From the NCBI GenBank assembly GCA_904066235.2, contig CAJFCV020000005.1, positions 4,211,501-4,275,500 on the forward strand: DNA of 64,000 bases, written 5' to 3'. Numbering within the stretch: position 1 is the stretch's first letter; every line of letters begins with the position of its first letter. The position numbers and the translations under genes are program-made. The notes beneath the pieces are model-generated. The model was not told where the DNA came from. It searched no databases and saw only the letters and a program-made list of their open reading frames with translations. The DNA comes from Bursaphelenchus xylophilus. Taxonomy: Eukaryota; Nematoda; Chromadorea; Rhabditida; Aphelenchoididae. Positions 34,901 through 50,200 of this stretch are shown here, in pieces.

Positions 34901-37900
34901 CCTTTCTTGCTCCGTTATGCACCCGGAATTCCCTCGGGAAAACGAATGGGCATACGACGGATTTCTTGAAGGCTAGACTAGTGAGACGGCGCCACGGTAA
35001 GACCATAGAATTGGGTTAGTACTGCTAGTTTCGTCCGACATTTTATTCGTTTTTTCAAAATTTTGGTATTTTCTGCGTCTCGGGTTAGTTTTTGCTTTGA
35101 GGTCGTTCACAAATTTGATTTCAGCTCCATCACGCGCAAAATTCGGCCAGCGGCTCGATTGATTATGATCCTATGTGTGTTGTTATTGGAGCAGAAAACT
35201 GGACAAAGGCACACGAAGGTGAATCTGAATCTCCAAATTGGCCTCAGCCCCTCCCTCCACAACTGGTTTCCCTGGACATAGCGGTCTCAATGTTTGGTCG
35301 GATCTACCCATTAGTACCCTCAAGGCATAAACTTCAGTTGACCAACCATTTCATCAATTGCATGGCCAATTTGAAACAAACCCCGAGGCTTCAGGTAAGG
35401 TTGAAATAGAATGGAATTTGAATACATTTTTTTTGGTTTCAGGCGATCCAACTCAATATTTTGGGAGCTTTGTTGTCGGGAATGAAGGCCATGGGAGAGA
35501 TACGAAATTACAGATCGCAAGGAACAGAACATCAAGAGCAAACTGTCAAGTTGTTGCGGCAATTTGTGACTGCAGACAATCCCTTACAACGGTGTTTGGC
35601 GATCGAAGCACTCGGTCGAATGGCTCAGGCAATATCGGAGCCTAAATTCTTTGCCGGTCTAGCACAAGCGTCCTTTAATGACCTCCAAGCAATGAAGGAT
35701 GAGAAGAGCAGGTCTGGTCTGGCATTGTCGCTAGGTGCACTTCATCGATATGTGGGCTCATTGGGAAGTGGCCATCATCTTCATACGGCTGTCAGCTTGG
35801 TTTTGAGTCTGGCACAGGACCATTCGTCGATTACTAGCAGGGTAAGTTTTTACTGTTTATTTTTGCCGTTTTTGTCCGAATTCTTTGTAAAATTGGTCTT
35901 TGCAGGCATGGGCATTATTCTCATTATCACTGATCGCCTCCACAGGTGGTGGAATGTTTAGAGGATATGTTGAGCCAAGTTTGGCCATGTGTATCAGACT
36001 AATGTTAACCACTCCGCAAACGAATGTGGAAGTAATCCAATGCATTGGCAAATTGGTGTGTGACTTTGAAGACGTTGATTTGTAATTTTTGTGGAAAAAT
36101 AATGGAGATTGTTTTGTAGGTCTCAACCCTGATCACCGCAGTCGGCCCAGAACTCCCTTCAACTGACGCCAGTATGGAGAAGATGCGCTCATCTTTCATC
36201 GTCGCTTGCTCCATGATGTTCGAGCACTCGGATCCGCAGATCAAAGCCGAAGCCATTGCTTGTCAACAACAATTACATTTGTTTGCGCCCAGATTTGTGG
36301 AACTGGATCGATTGGTCTCAACTATTTGCGTAAGTATAATATAAATTGAGGGAAGATACAGGTTAGAGAATGGGAAATAAATCTTTATTTCTTTCAGCAT
36401 CAGCTATACTCTCCTCATTTTGTTCTCCGGAAAGCCGCCATCAATTGCCTCAAGCAACTCCTTCAACGAGAAGCGAAGGAAGTCCGAGAACGCGCTCAAA
36501 GCCTCGTCCCCGCAGGCATTATTGAACATTCCAAACTAAAAGAAAGTCCCCTGCCTGACACTGGACTCGAAGGAGCGCTCTTTGACCTTCTTGATATTGA
36601 ATCCGATCCAGAACAACGAGAAAATATCATGGAATGTGTCCTATTCCTAGTACAACATTCCGCCAGCGAAATGCTCCAATTTTGGCTACAAATGTGCAAA
36701 GATATCCTGGCGTCAAGTAGCAGCGAGAATGTGAGATCAACATTGGTGATAAAGGACGAAGGAAAAGACAAAGGAGAAGAGGTCTTGGCGGATGATGACG
36801 ACACTCTCCAAGGTGTCCAATTGGGCGACACAAAAGTCCGGGACAAAGTCGCGCCCAGATGGCCAACCAGGGTGTTTGCGTTCTCAATTGTAAGGAAATT
36901 GATGAGACTTTGTGAAACGGAAAGGGCCCATCTGGATCTGGCATTGGCCAAGGAGCTTCAGCCAAGTTCAAAACAAGATTACCTCGTTTTACATCTGGCA
37001 GATCTTGTCAGAATGTCATTCATGGGCGCAACATCGGAAATCTCGGAGCTCAGGCTGGCTGGTCTGGCTTGTCTCCATGATGTGATAGACCGATTCGCAA
37101 AAGTTCCCGAGCCAGAATTCCCCGGACATGTTATCCTTGAGCAGTTCCAAGCTCAAGTTGGAGCAGCTCTTCGACCAGCATTCGAAGCGCAAACTCCATC
37201 GCATGTAACAGCGGCGGCATGTCAAGTGTGCTCGGCCTGGATTGGATCCGGAGTGGCGAGAGATTTGAACGATTTGAGAAGGGTACATCAACTATTGGTA
37301 TCAAGTCTCGATAAGTTGAAGAATGGATCGGAAAATGCCCAATTATTCAACGAATCAGCTGCAACTCTGGAGAAATTGAGCATTCTGAAAGCATGGGCCG
37401 AAGTTTACATTGTGGCGATTCAAGATGAAGACAGGAAAGATGAAAAAGAAGAGAATTACACAGAAAGCTTGCTGAGTTTGGTAAACCCCGAATTAAAAGT
37501 GCTTCTGGGACATTGGCTGGCTGCTTTGAGGGATTCTGCGCTGCTCAGTCTGCCTATCGAGTTTGGAGATCAACTTCCAGCTAATGGTGGGAGCTTCTTC
37601 ACACCAGACAGCGCAGAGGTAAGAGAAATGAAAGGGTCATCTATAATATTCATTAGAAAACTACTAAATATAAAGGCTAACACGAGATTTTTCAGACCTG
37701 CAAGGAGTATTATCGCCAATGCTGGCCTCCTATTCTACTGGCGTCATCCATCTGGCTGAAGCAAAATGATCATGCTCAAATTGAATGTGATCCTTTGTTG
37801 GGACTGGAGAAGAAGGAGAAACGTTTCTATCTGATGCTGGGAATGTGTGTAGAAGCCCTATGCAACACAAGACAGTTCTCAGACAACGATCGGACCATCT

Positions 37901-39797
37901 ATCTCGGTCTGGAAACCTTGAAGAACCTAATCGACTCACCATGGGCACAACTCGAATTTATGAAGGACGTTAAAATGTCAATTGAGGTTATGAATGTCCT
38001 CCACAGGTAGGATTGAATGTTGTAATGCGGAATAGAGAGACTAAGGTTGCTTTTCGATTCTAATCAACTTATTTTCAGACTAATTTTGACACGAGACAGT
38101 CTCACCGTCCAAAAACATTGCACTGATGTGGTGGAGAAGGTCGTATCGGCTGCACAGGCCGCACTCAAAGCAAGAGATCCTCAGAATTCGGATGAGTACT
38201 TTGATGGATTCGATCCGGAGTCGGGGAAGATCAAACACACCACCAGTTTGACATTCGCAACCTTGGAAGTTTGCCTTTGTGTTTTGGTCAGACAAATCCC
38301 ACAAATAAATTCGGAGTTGGCCAAAGGCCGGACTCCAATACATCATAGGTAATCTTTTGTTTTGTTGAACCATGAGGAAGAAGACTATTGTATTTTTACG
38401 TTTTTTGTTTGCAGAAAATACAGTAGACTACCGCACGAGTCCTGCGAATTGATCAAGAAAGCGATCGATCTCCTCAATGAAGTCCCCAGTTTGAGCTCAG
38501 AGAGAGGATCTTTGGTGGTGTTGCCGTCGATCTTTTACCTGATCCTGGCGATCTTGAGGGAGAGCTCGCGTCTTGATCCCGAAGTCAATGATGCCAAACC
38601 AGGAGATCTCACAGTCGGCGCTGCTGGAGCAATGAAAGCCCTAAAACAGCTGGTAAGAAATGAATTCCCTGTCTGAGTTTATGATTCAAATTCGAAATGC
38701 TACTTATTGTCAACTTAATTTGGATTTTTTTAGATAAGCTCGGTCCCAACGGATGAAGTTCTCTTTGACCAGTGGGCATCAATAGCCCGAAGCGCTTTAC
38801 TTTCGCTGCTCAAAATGTCGGACGAACAAGAGCATAAAGTAGATGATGCTGTGATAATGCTCGCAGCTTGCGTCATGATCACCTCAGCGCCGAAGAAGTT
38901 TGAGATTGGAGTCCAACTATTCTTCAGGATGTGCGAGATTGTCAAGAAATGCCTCAGATCCCCGCATTTCCAAGTCCAATTCCAAGCACTTCAGACAGTC
39001 AACTCGCTATTTCAGAGGAAAGAAACCGCGGCAGCATATGTTAAAGGTGGGAATTGGGGAATCATTATTGAACATTATAAATTTCAGAGCTTGGCCCTGC
39101 TGTCTTCAACAAAATCAAACCCTATCTAATGGATGAAGGCATGGTCATCGCCGATGAACACGGAAAAACTCATAAACCAGCGTCAGAGACCGATCTTCCA
39201 GTCCTTCAAGACCTTACGGACTCGGAATTGGTGACGATCCAAGAGACTATCAAAGCAGTAGAAGCAGTACTAGCGATGTCCAGAGGAGAAAAAAGTGAGT
39301 CAAATAGAAATATAGACAAATTGATGACTAAAACTGTGTCAGAAGTGATGTAAAAACTATCAAATTTTTTCAGCTTACATGTTTGTCAACCTCCTAGTGC
39401 GATGCCTGGTACGATTCTTATGTCCAGAGCCGGAGACTCAACTCAAAACTGTCTCAGAGAACGTCCGTAAACTCCATGAGTTCGCATATCAAAGACTAAA
39501 TTTGATAGGGCCTAAATATCCGGAGGTGAGTAGAGTTTACAAGTTTCGTTTAATATGTAGAGCTGAAGATGACTAGAATTAAAATTTCAGCCATTCAAAG
39601 CCCTGATTCAACATTGCCCATCGGTCAAACAACGAATCGAAGCAGCTGCCAGTGTACTACAACGCCAGTTTGAGGCCCAGAAGCAAGCTCAAATAGAACA
39701 ACAACAGAAAGCCAAGGCCGCTCATATGGCCGCTCTTCAAGCCGCTAATCAAAAGCCAACCATCGAGTTGAAGATGGACTTTGGTGGCTTTAAATAG
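31991..39797 (+). CDS. HEATR5B: HEATR5B / HPO-27 HEAT-repeat protein
   Basis: Twenty exons join in frame to 2062 codons, against about 2071 in human HEATR5B: 31991-32116, 32221-32541, 32607-32759, 32796-32979, 33042-33312, 33386-33537, 33574-33758, 33821-34669, 35125-35394, 35443-35841, 35906-36055, 36120-36329, 36398-37618, 37696-38006, 38079-38348, 38415-38652, 38734-39046, 39088-39294, 39374-39525, 39591-39797. The N-terminus (SLLLNEQALKEC, FFYEWLRYLDRILP, GPPTRSLLAKCL) aligns along its length with the family, and the rest is HEAT-like helical repeats. An acidic insert (KDEGKDKGEEVLADDDD) lies in exon 13. HEATR5 proteins work with AP-1/aftiphilin in endosome-TGN traffic, and the worm orthologue HPO-27 is reported in lysosome fission. 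Intron 34670-35124 holds a tRNA-like relic. The last exon ends in a Gln/Ala/Lys helix. Confidence 0.93.
34841..34895 (+). other. tRNA-like relic in a HEATR5B intron
   Basis: TAGCGTAGTCGGTAGAGG (A-box-like D arm) is followed by GAGTTCGATTCC (B box) at tRNA spacing, but the acceptor and T stems do not close. A tRNA pseudogene or tRNA-derived insertion is likely. Confidence 0.4.
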
Positions 39798-40620
39798 ATT
39801 CTAATAGCATTTATCATCATATTACTTTAGGATAGTTATAATTTAATTTTGATACGATTTTTGTACTTTTCGTAGAAAACGTTTTGTGTTTATATTAGCC
39901 AAAACCATGCTTATGATCTTTCATTCGATTCCCATGGTATCTAAATCCAAAAGACGACACGATATGTATCTGGTCAGCTCGATTCCGTTTAGTTTTTGCA
40001 GGTATATCAGAAGGAGAGGAATTCTTTTTGTAAATATTGATATTTTGTCATTGTACCGGTCGCTTAATTTATACATTTATATTGTCTTATTTCAAGTTGT
40101 TGAAAATATATACTTACGCATTCAAATGCCAATAAACGCCATGAAACATTCTTATAAACTATTACACTATTACCCATTACAAAACGAAAGCTTCAGAATC
40201 GAAGTGTAATCGCCCTGCCAACCAATTTCCGATTCTTTCTAGTCAAAGTGCAATAAATATAGTAAGTTAACTACTCAACCAATCCACGACCAAAATAAAA
40301 TACAACTTGCTATACTTATGAATTCAAATTCCAGTAAACGCTTCATGGCATTTGTAATAACTATATAGATTCCATGAAGCATTCTTATAAATTATATTAC
40401 ACTATTATCCATCATAAAAAGACAACTTCAGAATCAAGGTGTTGTCGCCACAATCTTCCCTTTCCGATTCCCTCTACTCAGAGTACAAAAAAATCCACCA
40501 ACCAACCTACGGCCAAAATAAAGTTCAACTCGCATTCCAAATAAAGTTATCTTTAATATTAATCATTAGGAGGACAACAGAGAGATCAAATGAACAGTGC
40601 ACGAGTAAACAAGAGATTAA
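39798..40620. other. Intergenic between convergent HEATR5B and HSP90
   Basis: This stretch holds the two 3' flanks and a diverged tandem duplication (see 40119-40530). No gene seen. Confidence 0.45.
40119..40530. repeat. Diverged tandem duplication of about 200 bp
   Basis: Copy 1 (40119-40310) and copy 2 (about 40322-40530) share, in the same order, CATTCTTATAAA, ATTACACTATTA, CTTCAGAATC, CCGATTC and CCAAAATAAA. Small indels and an insertion in copy 2 separate them. Confidence 0.6.
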
Positions 40621-42932
40621 TTAGTCAACTTCTTCCATTCTGGAGGCATCTTCCTCGGCTCCCTCGACTTTAGGGACCGCTACAGGTTCAGAGGTGGATT
40701 CTTCGACCGCGTCAGCCTCATCAATGTCCAAACCAAGCTTGATCATGCGGTAGATCCTGTTGGCGTGGGATCCGGGCTCTTCAAGAGAAAATCCAGAAGT
40801 CAAGAGGGCGGTCTCGAAGAGTAGGACAACCAGATCGCGAGCGGTCTTGTCATCTTGGTCATTCTCGACACGTTCACGGAGGGCCCTAAAATCAGTAATC
40901 AACAACAAGAAATGTATAACTTACTTCATGATCGAGTGGTCAGGGTTGATCTCCAAGTTCTTCTTGGAAGCCATGTATCCCATGGTGGAGGAGTCACGGA
41001 GAGCCTGAGCCTTCATGATTCTCTCCATGTTGGCAGACCACCCATATTCAGAGGTGACAATACAGCATGGAGAGGACACAAGTCGGTTGGAGACCGAGAC
41101 TTTCTGGACCTTCTTGTCGAGGATGTCCTTCATGACCTTGCAGAGCTTCTCGAACTTGACCTTGTCTTCTTCGAACTTCTTCTTTTCCTCCTCGGACTCT
41201 GGGAGTTCGAGTCCTTCCCGGGTGACGGAGACCAATTTCTTTCCATCGAATTCCTTCAATTGCTGGACACAGTATTCATCAATGGGGTCGACCATGTAGA
41301 CAACCTCGAATCCGCGCTTCTTGACGCGCTCAACGAAGGCAGAGTTGGCGACGGCTTCGCGGGATTCACCAGTGATGTAGTAGATGGCGGTCTGGTTCTC
41401 CTTCATGCGGGAGACGTAATCCTGAAGGGAAGAGGTCTCGTCTCCGGAGGTGGAAGTGTGGTAACGGAGGAACTCGGCGAGCTTCTTGCGGTTGGTCGAA
41501 TCTTCGTGGATTCCGAGCTAAAAATATTATATTAGAAACCAAGAATTCTCGAATTTGACGTTTGATTGTAAGAAAACCCTACCTTGATGTTCTTTCCGAA
41601 TTGCTCGTAGAACTTCTTGAAGTTGTCCTTGTCCTCGGCGATCTCGCTGAAGAGCTCCATGCACTTCTTGATCAAGTTCTTCCTGATGACCTTCAAGATC
41701 TTGGATTGTTGGAGGGTTTCACGAGAGATGTTCAAAGGAAGATCCTCGGAGTCGACGACTCCCTTGATGAAGTTCAGGTAGTCGGGCATCAGTTCATCGC
41801 AGTTCTCCATGATGAAGACTCTGCGGACATACAGCTTAATGGAGTTCTTGGCCTTCTTGTTCTCAAACAGATCGAATGGAGCACGTTGGGGAACGAAGAG
41901 AAGAGCGCGGAACTCAAGCTGACCTTCGACGGAGAAGTGCTTGACAGCCAAATGGTCTTCCCAGTCGTTGGACAAGGACTTGTAGAACTCGGCGTATTCC
42001 TCGTTGGAGATGTCGTCGGGGTTGCGAGTCCAGATGGGCTTGGTCTTGTTGAGCTCCTCATCTTCGAGGTACTTCTCCTTGATCTTCTTGGTCTTCTTCT
42101 CGTCCTTCTTTTCCTCATCCTTGTCCTCCTCGATCTCTCCTTCCTTCTTCTCTTCGTCTTTCTTCTCCTCCTTCTCTTCGGCTTCATCGTCTTCAACTTC
42201 TTTCTCTCTTTCCTTCTCAACAACAAGTTTGATGGGGTAGCCGATGAATTGGGAGTGTTTCTTGACGATCTCCTTGATTCTGCGCTCCTCGAGGTACTCC
42301 GTCTGGTCTTCCTTGATGTGAAGCACAATCTTGGTACCACGGGTCAACTCTGGATCTTGGACTTGACGGATGATGAACGATCCACCAGCAGAAGATTCCC
42401 ACTCGTAGGTCTCGTCATCGTTGTGCTTGGAGGTGACAACAACGCGGTCGGCGACCAAGAAGGCAGAGTAGAATCCAACACCGAATTGACCAATCATGGA
42501 GATGTCGGCACCAGCCTGAAAAAGGAAACATCATTCCGTTGCACTAGGAAGTTGAAGAGTCTAAACCTAAAGCCAAAAATAAATCAAAATACTCACCTGA
42601 AGAGCCTCCATGAAAGCCTTGGTTCCGGACTTGGCAATGGTTCCCAAGTTGTTGACCAAATCGGCCTTGGTCATTCCAATACCGGTGTCCATGATGGTCA
42701 AGGTCTTCTCGGCCTTGTTGGGCGTGATCTTGATGTACAGCTCCTTGCCGGTCTCCAACTCCTGGGGCTCGGTGAGGGCCTGGTACCTGATCTTGTCCAA
42801 GGCATCGGAAGAGTTGGAGATCAATTCACGAAGGAAAATTTCCTTGTTACTGTAGAAAGTGTTGATGATCAAGCTCATCAACTGAGCGATCTCGGCTTGG
42901 AAGGCGAAGGTTTCTTCTTTTTGTTCAGACAT
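40621..42932 (-). CDS. HSP90: HSP90 molecular chaperone, cytosolic (DAF-21 type)
   Basis: Four exons (42597-42932, 41583-42515, 40925-41517, 40621-40885) encode 708 residues, close to the 702 of C. elegans DAF-21. Landmarks in order are the N-terminal GHKL ATPase ([33 protein letters not shown]), an acidic Lys/Glu charged linker (about 215-270), the middle domain ([20 protein letters not shown]) and the C-terminal dimerisation region ending MEEVD. MEEVD marks the cytosolic form that docks TPR co-chaperones. HSP90 matures kinases and receptors using ATP. A ...GCTTTCAG acceptor 11 bases before the ATG suggests a 5'UTR intron or trans-splicing. Two heat-shock elements and a TATA motif lie upstream. 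Confidence 0.97.
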
Positions 42933-43150
42933 CGTGTTATACTCTGAAAGCAGCAAAACTTACTATTACGAACAAATTTAGGCTATAAAAAGGTAACAAA
43001 AACGCGATAAACAACGCGAACACATGCAAAATATTGGGGTAGATCAAGGCGAATCACTCAAGTGTAACATCACGTACCAACCTCTCTGAAACAACGTCAC
43101 ACCGCAGCACTCAGCACGAAAAATGGTGATTTCTCCCTAGTTTCGCCTCC

Positions 43151-43158
43151 AATATAAA
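43151..43158 (-). promoter_or_regulatory. Candidate TATA box of HSP90
   Basis: The minus strand reads ATTTATATT between the HSP90 start and the proximal heat-shock element, a normal order for a heat-inducible promoter. Confidence 0.4.
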
Positions 43159-43176
43159 TGTCCATGGAAAAGTGGG

Positions 43177-43189
43177 GAAAATTCGCGAA
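43177..43189. promoter_or_regulatory. Heat-shock element, proximal
   Basis: GAAAATTCGCGAA fits GAAnnTTCnnGAA exactly, three alternating HSF1 pentamer units, 245 bases upstream of the HSP90 ATG. Confidence 0.65.
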
Positions 43190-43388
43190 CAAAATGGGCG
43201 GGGCCTAACGAAAACTCTCGATTTTCAAATTCGTCGCCGCCGGGCAAGATTTGTGCAAAATAGCACAGGTGCAGAGAGAATCCAAGGCGAAAGAGCATAT
43301 CGACCGGTCAAGAAGTCCATTTCACGCTCAAACGGCGAAATCCTCGCCTGCTTCGCGTTTCTAGCGGCCCTTTTTCCGAGAGGAATTC

Positions 43389-43411
43389 GAACATTCGCGA
43401 AGTTTATCGAA
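43389..43411. promoter_or_regulatory. Heat-shock element, distal
   Basis: This site has alternating units GAAcaTTCgcGAAgtTTAtcGAA: five pentamers with one mismatch. It lies between the divergent HSP90 and DHX15 genes and could serve either. Confidence 0.65.
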
Positions 43412-43998
43412 GGCCAAAACGAAAAAATTCTAAAAACGCCGGCTGCCCGCGAAAATTATCCTGCTTATGAAACGTGTAGGAAGATGTAACATGCAACGGA
43501 GATTACAAGGCATAATAAATGTAAAAGGAATTGGTTTTACGCATTACACTAGGTGCTAATGTGTAATATCAGTAAAAACCAAAAAATAATGCAGAGGTCC
43601 TGTCGAATCAACGTAAAAGATGCATTTCGGGTTCCGTAATGTTTTGTGAAAGTAAATTTTCGAATATAAGACATACGTAGCCATCTGTACGCGTCAATTG
43701 TGATTGCAGTCGCAAACAACCGTCCTAATGTAAAAACAATGTGAATTATTAAAACTTTGGCATCTGCACTGATTATGGTTGATGCTAAATGAATGCTTTT
43801 TACCTTTCCATCATTTTCACTACAATACAAGTGCTTTCTAACCATGTTCATCCTCAATTTCGCCAATTTTCCTGAAGTTTCGCAAGCAGTGCAACACTTG
43901 ACCCTTGCGCGTCATCTCTTTCTCCCTCCCAGACTTTTTTTTGGGACGAGTTCTTTTCTTGAACGCCAATTTCAGGTGAAATTCCTGATTCTGAAGCG

Positions 43999-46640
<2,642 letters not shown>

Positions 46641-46812
46641 CATGGATAATATAATTTTTGTAATGAAGTATATCTAACATGTTTGGAAATAGCGTTAAAG
46701 TTACTCAAAAAGCGAAAGAGAAGTCTAAAGTTGTTAGTTGTTGAATGTCTTCCCTTCCCCCATCAATTATTTATGTTATCTATGGTGAATATTGCTCTTA
46801 AATTTGGTCTTT

Positions 46813-46850
46813 GGATGAGAACAGGCGAGTAATCTCGCCTGTTCTCATCC
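46813..46850. other. Perfect 17-bp hairpin in the DHX15 3' region
   Basis: GGATGAGAACAGGCGAG, loop TAAT, then the exact inverse complement. It begins 172 bases after the DHX15 stop. AATAAA follows at 46860-46865, so the hairpin would be at the very end of the mRNA. It also lies between two convergent genes. Confidence 0.8.
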
Positions 46851-46865
46851 ATTACTATTAATAAA

Positions 46866-47294
46866 CTCGTAAGGAAGTCCTCGAACCATTCCCATTCGTA
46901 TTTTCGTTTATTATCACATATTTCAGTGTGTATTATTAAAATTATTACGTAGTTTCTTGATGGCACTGGGTTAAAAATCAAAACGTTTGGCGAGAGATAC
47001 AGTGAATTGGTGTGATTCCAGAGAAGTCGGACTGAGAGTTATAGCATAAAACTGGAGAAGTAAAAAGTTTTCAATTAAACGAACCCATTTTCGAAGAGAT
47101 TTAAGGGGGAATTGGCATGTACAATATAAACTTTACTGAAGGTTTTGACATTTACAGCCTAAACTAGTTTTCTGAGTAGTAGGAAGAATTGAGAACTAGG
47201 TTTGTGTTTTTTTTACATAGTAAAAGGGTTATTGCGCGAAGTTATAACATGAATACCTGACATGACACTAAAATCCGGAGAGAAATGATGATTT
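46866..47294. other. Intergenic between convergent DHX15 and synaptotagmin-like gene
   Basis: No gene seen; probably holds the 3'UTR of the synaptotagmin-like gene. Confidence 0.4.
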
Positions 47295-50200
47295 CTATTT
47301 CCTCTTGGCCTTCGGGATGTTCCTATAACTGTCCGGGACTTCGCCAAGAATCGAATGCCAAGTTCCGATTGGCCTGAGGGCGGCGTCAAAGCATTGCATT
47401 CCAATCGGATTTCCGTTGGACCCGAGACTGGCCACCGAATACTTGCCCCGCAGTTCTCGGAGGCTGATCCCATTGGGTTCCAATTCATTTCCATTCTCTT
47501 TGAGGCCATTGTCGAGATCTGGAGCGGCATCTAGCCGGGTCTCGCCGTTGCTCAACGTCTGGAAGTGATCGGTGCTCGCGGCCTGAGGGAGGTTATTGCC
47601 GTAGACGAGAGTGAAACATTGCATCCATTGGGTACGACCTTCAGCGGTGGGAGAGTCATTTCCGAGCACACAACAGCCAAGGAGATCGTCTCGACCAATG
47701 CTGTAACAAAAGTTGTATTATGGCTGGTTTAGACAGTATTGCTTTTTCTCGAAAAGGAAGAGGAAAGATAAGAAAATGCGTTTATCGATAGTGACGTTTC
47801 GTTTTGAACGAATCACCAAAAAGGGGCGGGATTTTTTTCTTCTATTTTGGATTGATCAAAATAAACTCACCGATCCCAGTCCATAACCTGGACCAAGATG
47901 CTGGTATCCTTGATCTGATTGATGGGGAGGTCGAACTCGAGACACTCATGGTACACCGGATTCAGATTGGCACGTTTTATTGAGGTTTTTCGCATTTTTA
48001 CCCGTTTCCTCTGGTAGATTTGTTCGCACTTTACATAAGGGTCTAAAACATGCATAATTAGTGTCATAGCTTCTTCTAAATCGATAAGCAAGGAGATGAA
48101 CACCCACCCGAAGCACCGGTAATATCCATGGGCCGAAGGTTGTAGGCTTTGGCCACGGTGAGGTACAATTTACAAAGGTCGGCCGAGTAGGCCAAGTACA
48201 ACAACAGATCGCCGTAATCGTTTTTCTCCTGCAAAATAGTGGGTTATTCTTGTTGTGGAGGTGGGGTGGGTTTTTTTTGTGAGGGCGGATTTACCTGACT
48301 CCCCACGATGGGCATCGTGAATTCGGTCCAATTGTAGAGGTCCGACTTTTCGAACAGGTCCCTCATGATCACATTCCCAATCAACCCGTGTCGTGTGAAC
48401 CGATCAAAGTCGTAGACGGTAAACTACAAGAACAGAGGGTGATTACTCGAATGGACAATTGTAAAATGGGCGGATTTATTTCCGGATTTTTAACCGAGCC
48501 CTCCAAAATTATATTACACATGCCAAAGAGGTGTTCCGCTGAGGATAAGAACTCACTTGTAGCATTCTGTGAGCAAGTTCATTGTAGGGAATATCGAAAG
48601 AGAACATTTCGTTGAACTCGGGGTCCACGCATTTCTTGAAAATACTCGTTTTCCAGTGGTTTCGCCGCTCCGGAAGACAGTACATTTTCACATACGGATC
48701 GGGAGCTCCGTCCTGGAAATTTTTGAAGGTAAAATAAAGGTACGATGGTCTCGATGGTAATTTCTGGACTATCGTGTGTCAAAAAATTTTAAATTGTTAC
48801 CGTGGTTGGCAGATTGTTTGCCCTCCGGACATGTAGCATCAGGACCCGATGAATAAAATCGTAGCGCAGCTGGTAGGTGAGGGTACCTCGAAAACATGAA
48901 GAAATGGCCGTTTTGTCGATCAGGCCCTGCTCGAATCTACAGGCGGCTTCGTCTTCCTGAAAAAAATCGATATTGATTTTGATGACTAAATCATCCCATG
49001 GATAATATACAAATTTTTTAAAATTTTTTTAACCAAGAAATTACTAAAACCGTTCCTGAATGACCGCCAAACTCACCCTGCCCTCCTCGAAGCGGACCTT
49101 CTCGGCCTTGCGGCTATTCTCCATGGAGATGTTGCCCATGATCAGGTCGTTGGAGACATGAGGCGGCTCCACGCCGGGCAGGAACTGCTGCTGAAGGCGG
49201 CCGAGGAACCGCTGCCGCTCGATGACCTGCTGCGCCTTGTAACGGCCGGCCAGCCGGTGCCAGAACCGCCACTCCGATGGGCGGCCACAGTCGCCGGACT
49301 GGACTGCCGCTTCGTCCGGGTTCCCCGAAGACGACGCGAAAAAAGTGTGGGTTGAGCTGAAAAGGGAGGTAAAATTAAACTAAAACATGACAATTTACAT
49401 TGTTTTTATGCCTTAAAACAGGTTTAAAATTACATTTGAGACTTTACAAGACTATATGTAACTAGGTGTAACTTTACACCATCAGTTGTAAATTTACATC
49501 TAAGCAAAATGGACAAGTTTGGCCCCGAAAACTCGGAAAAACAGCCGTAGAAATCGGAATTTGGCTCGCTTCTCCTCAGACAGTAGCCGCAAACTCCAAC
49601 ACAATGGATGTGTAATGCTGTTCCGTCTGTATCGAGATAATATCCCATGAAAAGCGGGCTAATTCAATCCGGCATACACCCAAGTTCAGACGAGTTCCGA
49701 GCAAAGCCCGCGGATTCACAGGGATTTTGCCGAATTTACGAGGGATTTTCGACCTCCGAAGTCCACTTGATAGATAAGCGAGGTTGCAAAGAGGCCCGAA
49801 CAAACCCATTCAAGAGCAATTTAAGGGAAAACACAGTAAAATTTGTGATGTTCCGGGAAAAATTTTATGGAATTGTTCAGTTTTGGGGAAACAGGAAACC
49901 AAAAATGTGGGGAATTAGAGGGCGATTCAGACAGAAACTCCCACATAGTCTTGATTTAGGCACAGAGAGAGCAGGGTACATTTCAGGGTCAGAAAAGAGG
50001 GTTAATTTAGCATCTATAGCATAAAAAAACGACAGTGATTTTTTGCCCAAAACAAGGTCATTTTGATGAGAAAAAACTCTCTGGAATCCAAAGTTATGAC
50101 TAGTTTTGAACCAGCCCAAATATCCCTTCGGAGGCCGAAATCCGGCCCAACTTTTACCTGCGCTCGTCCTCGGAATTCCGAAATTCCCTCTAAAATCCCA

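Noticed and set aside
41562..42947. A 461-codon plus-strand open frame rich in Leu/Val/Asp
   Set aside because: It is exactly antisense to the HSP90 exons and reads across their introns. The minus-strand frame encodes unmistakable HSP90.
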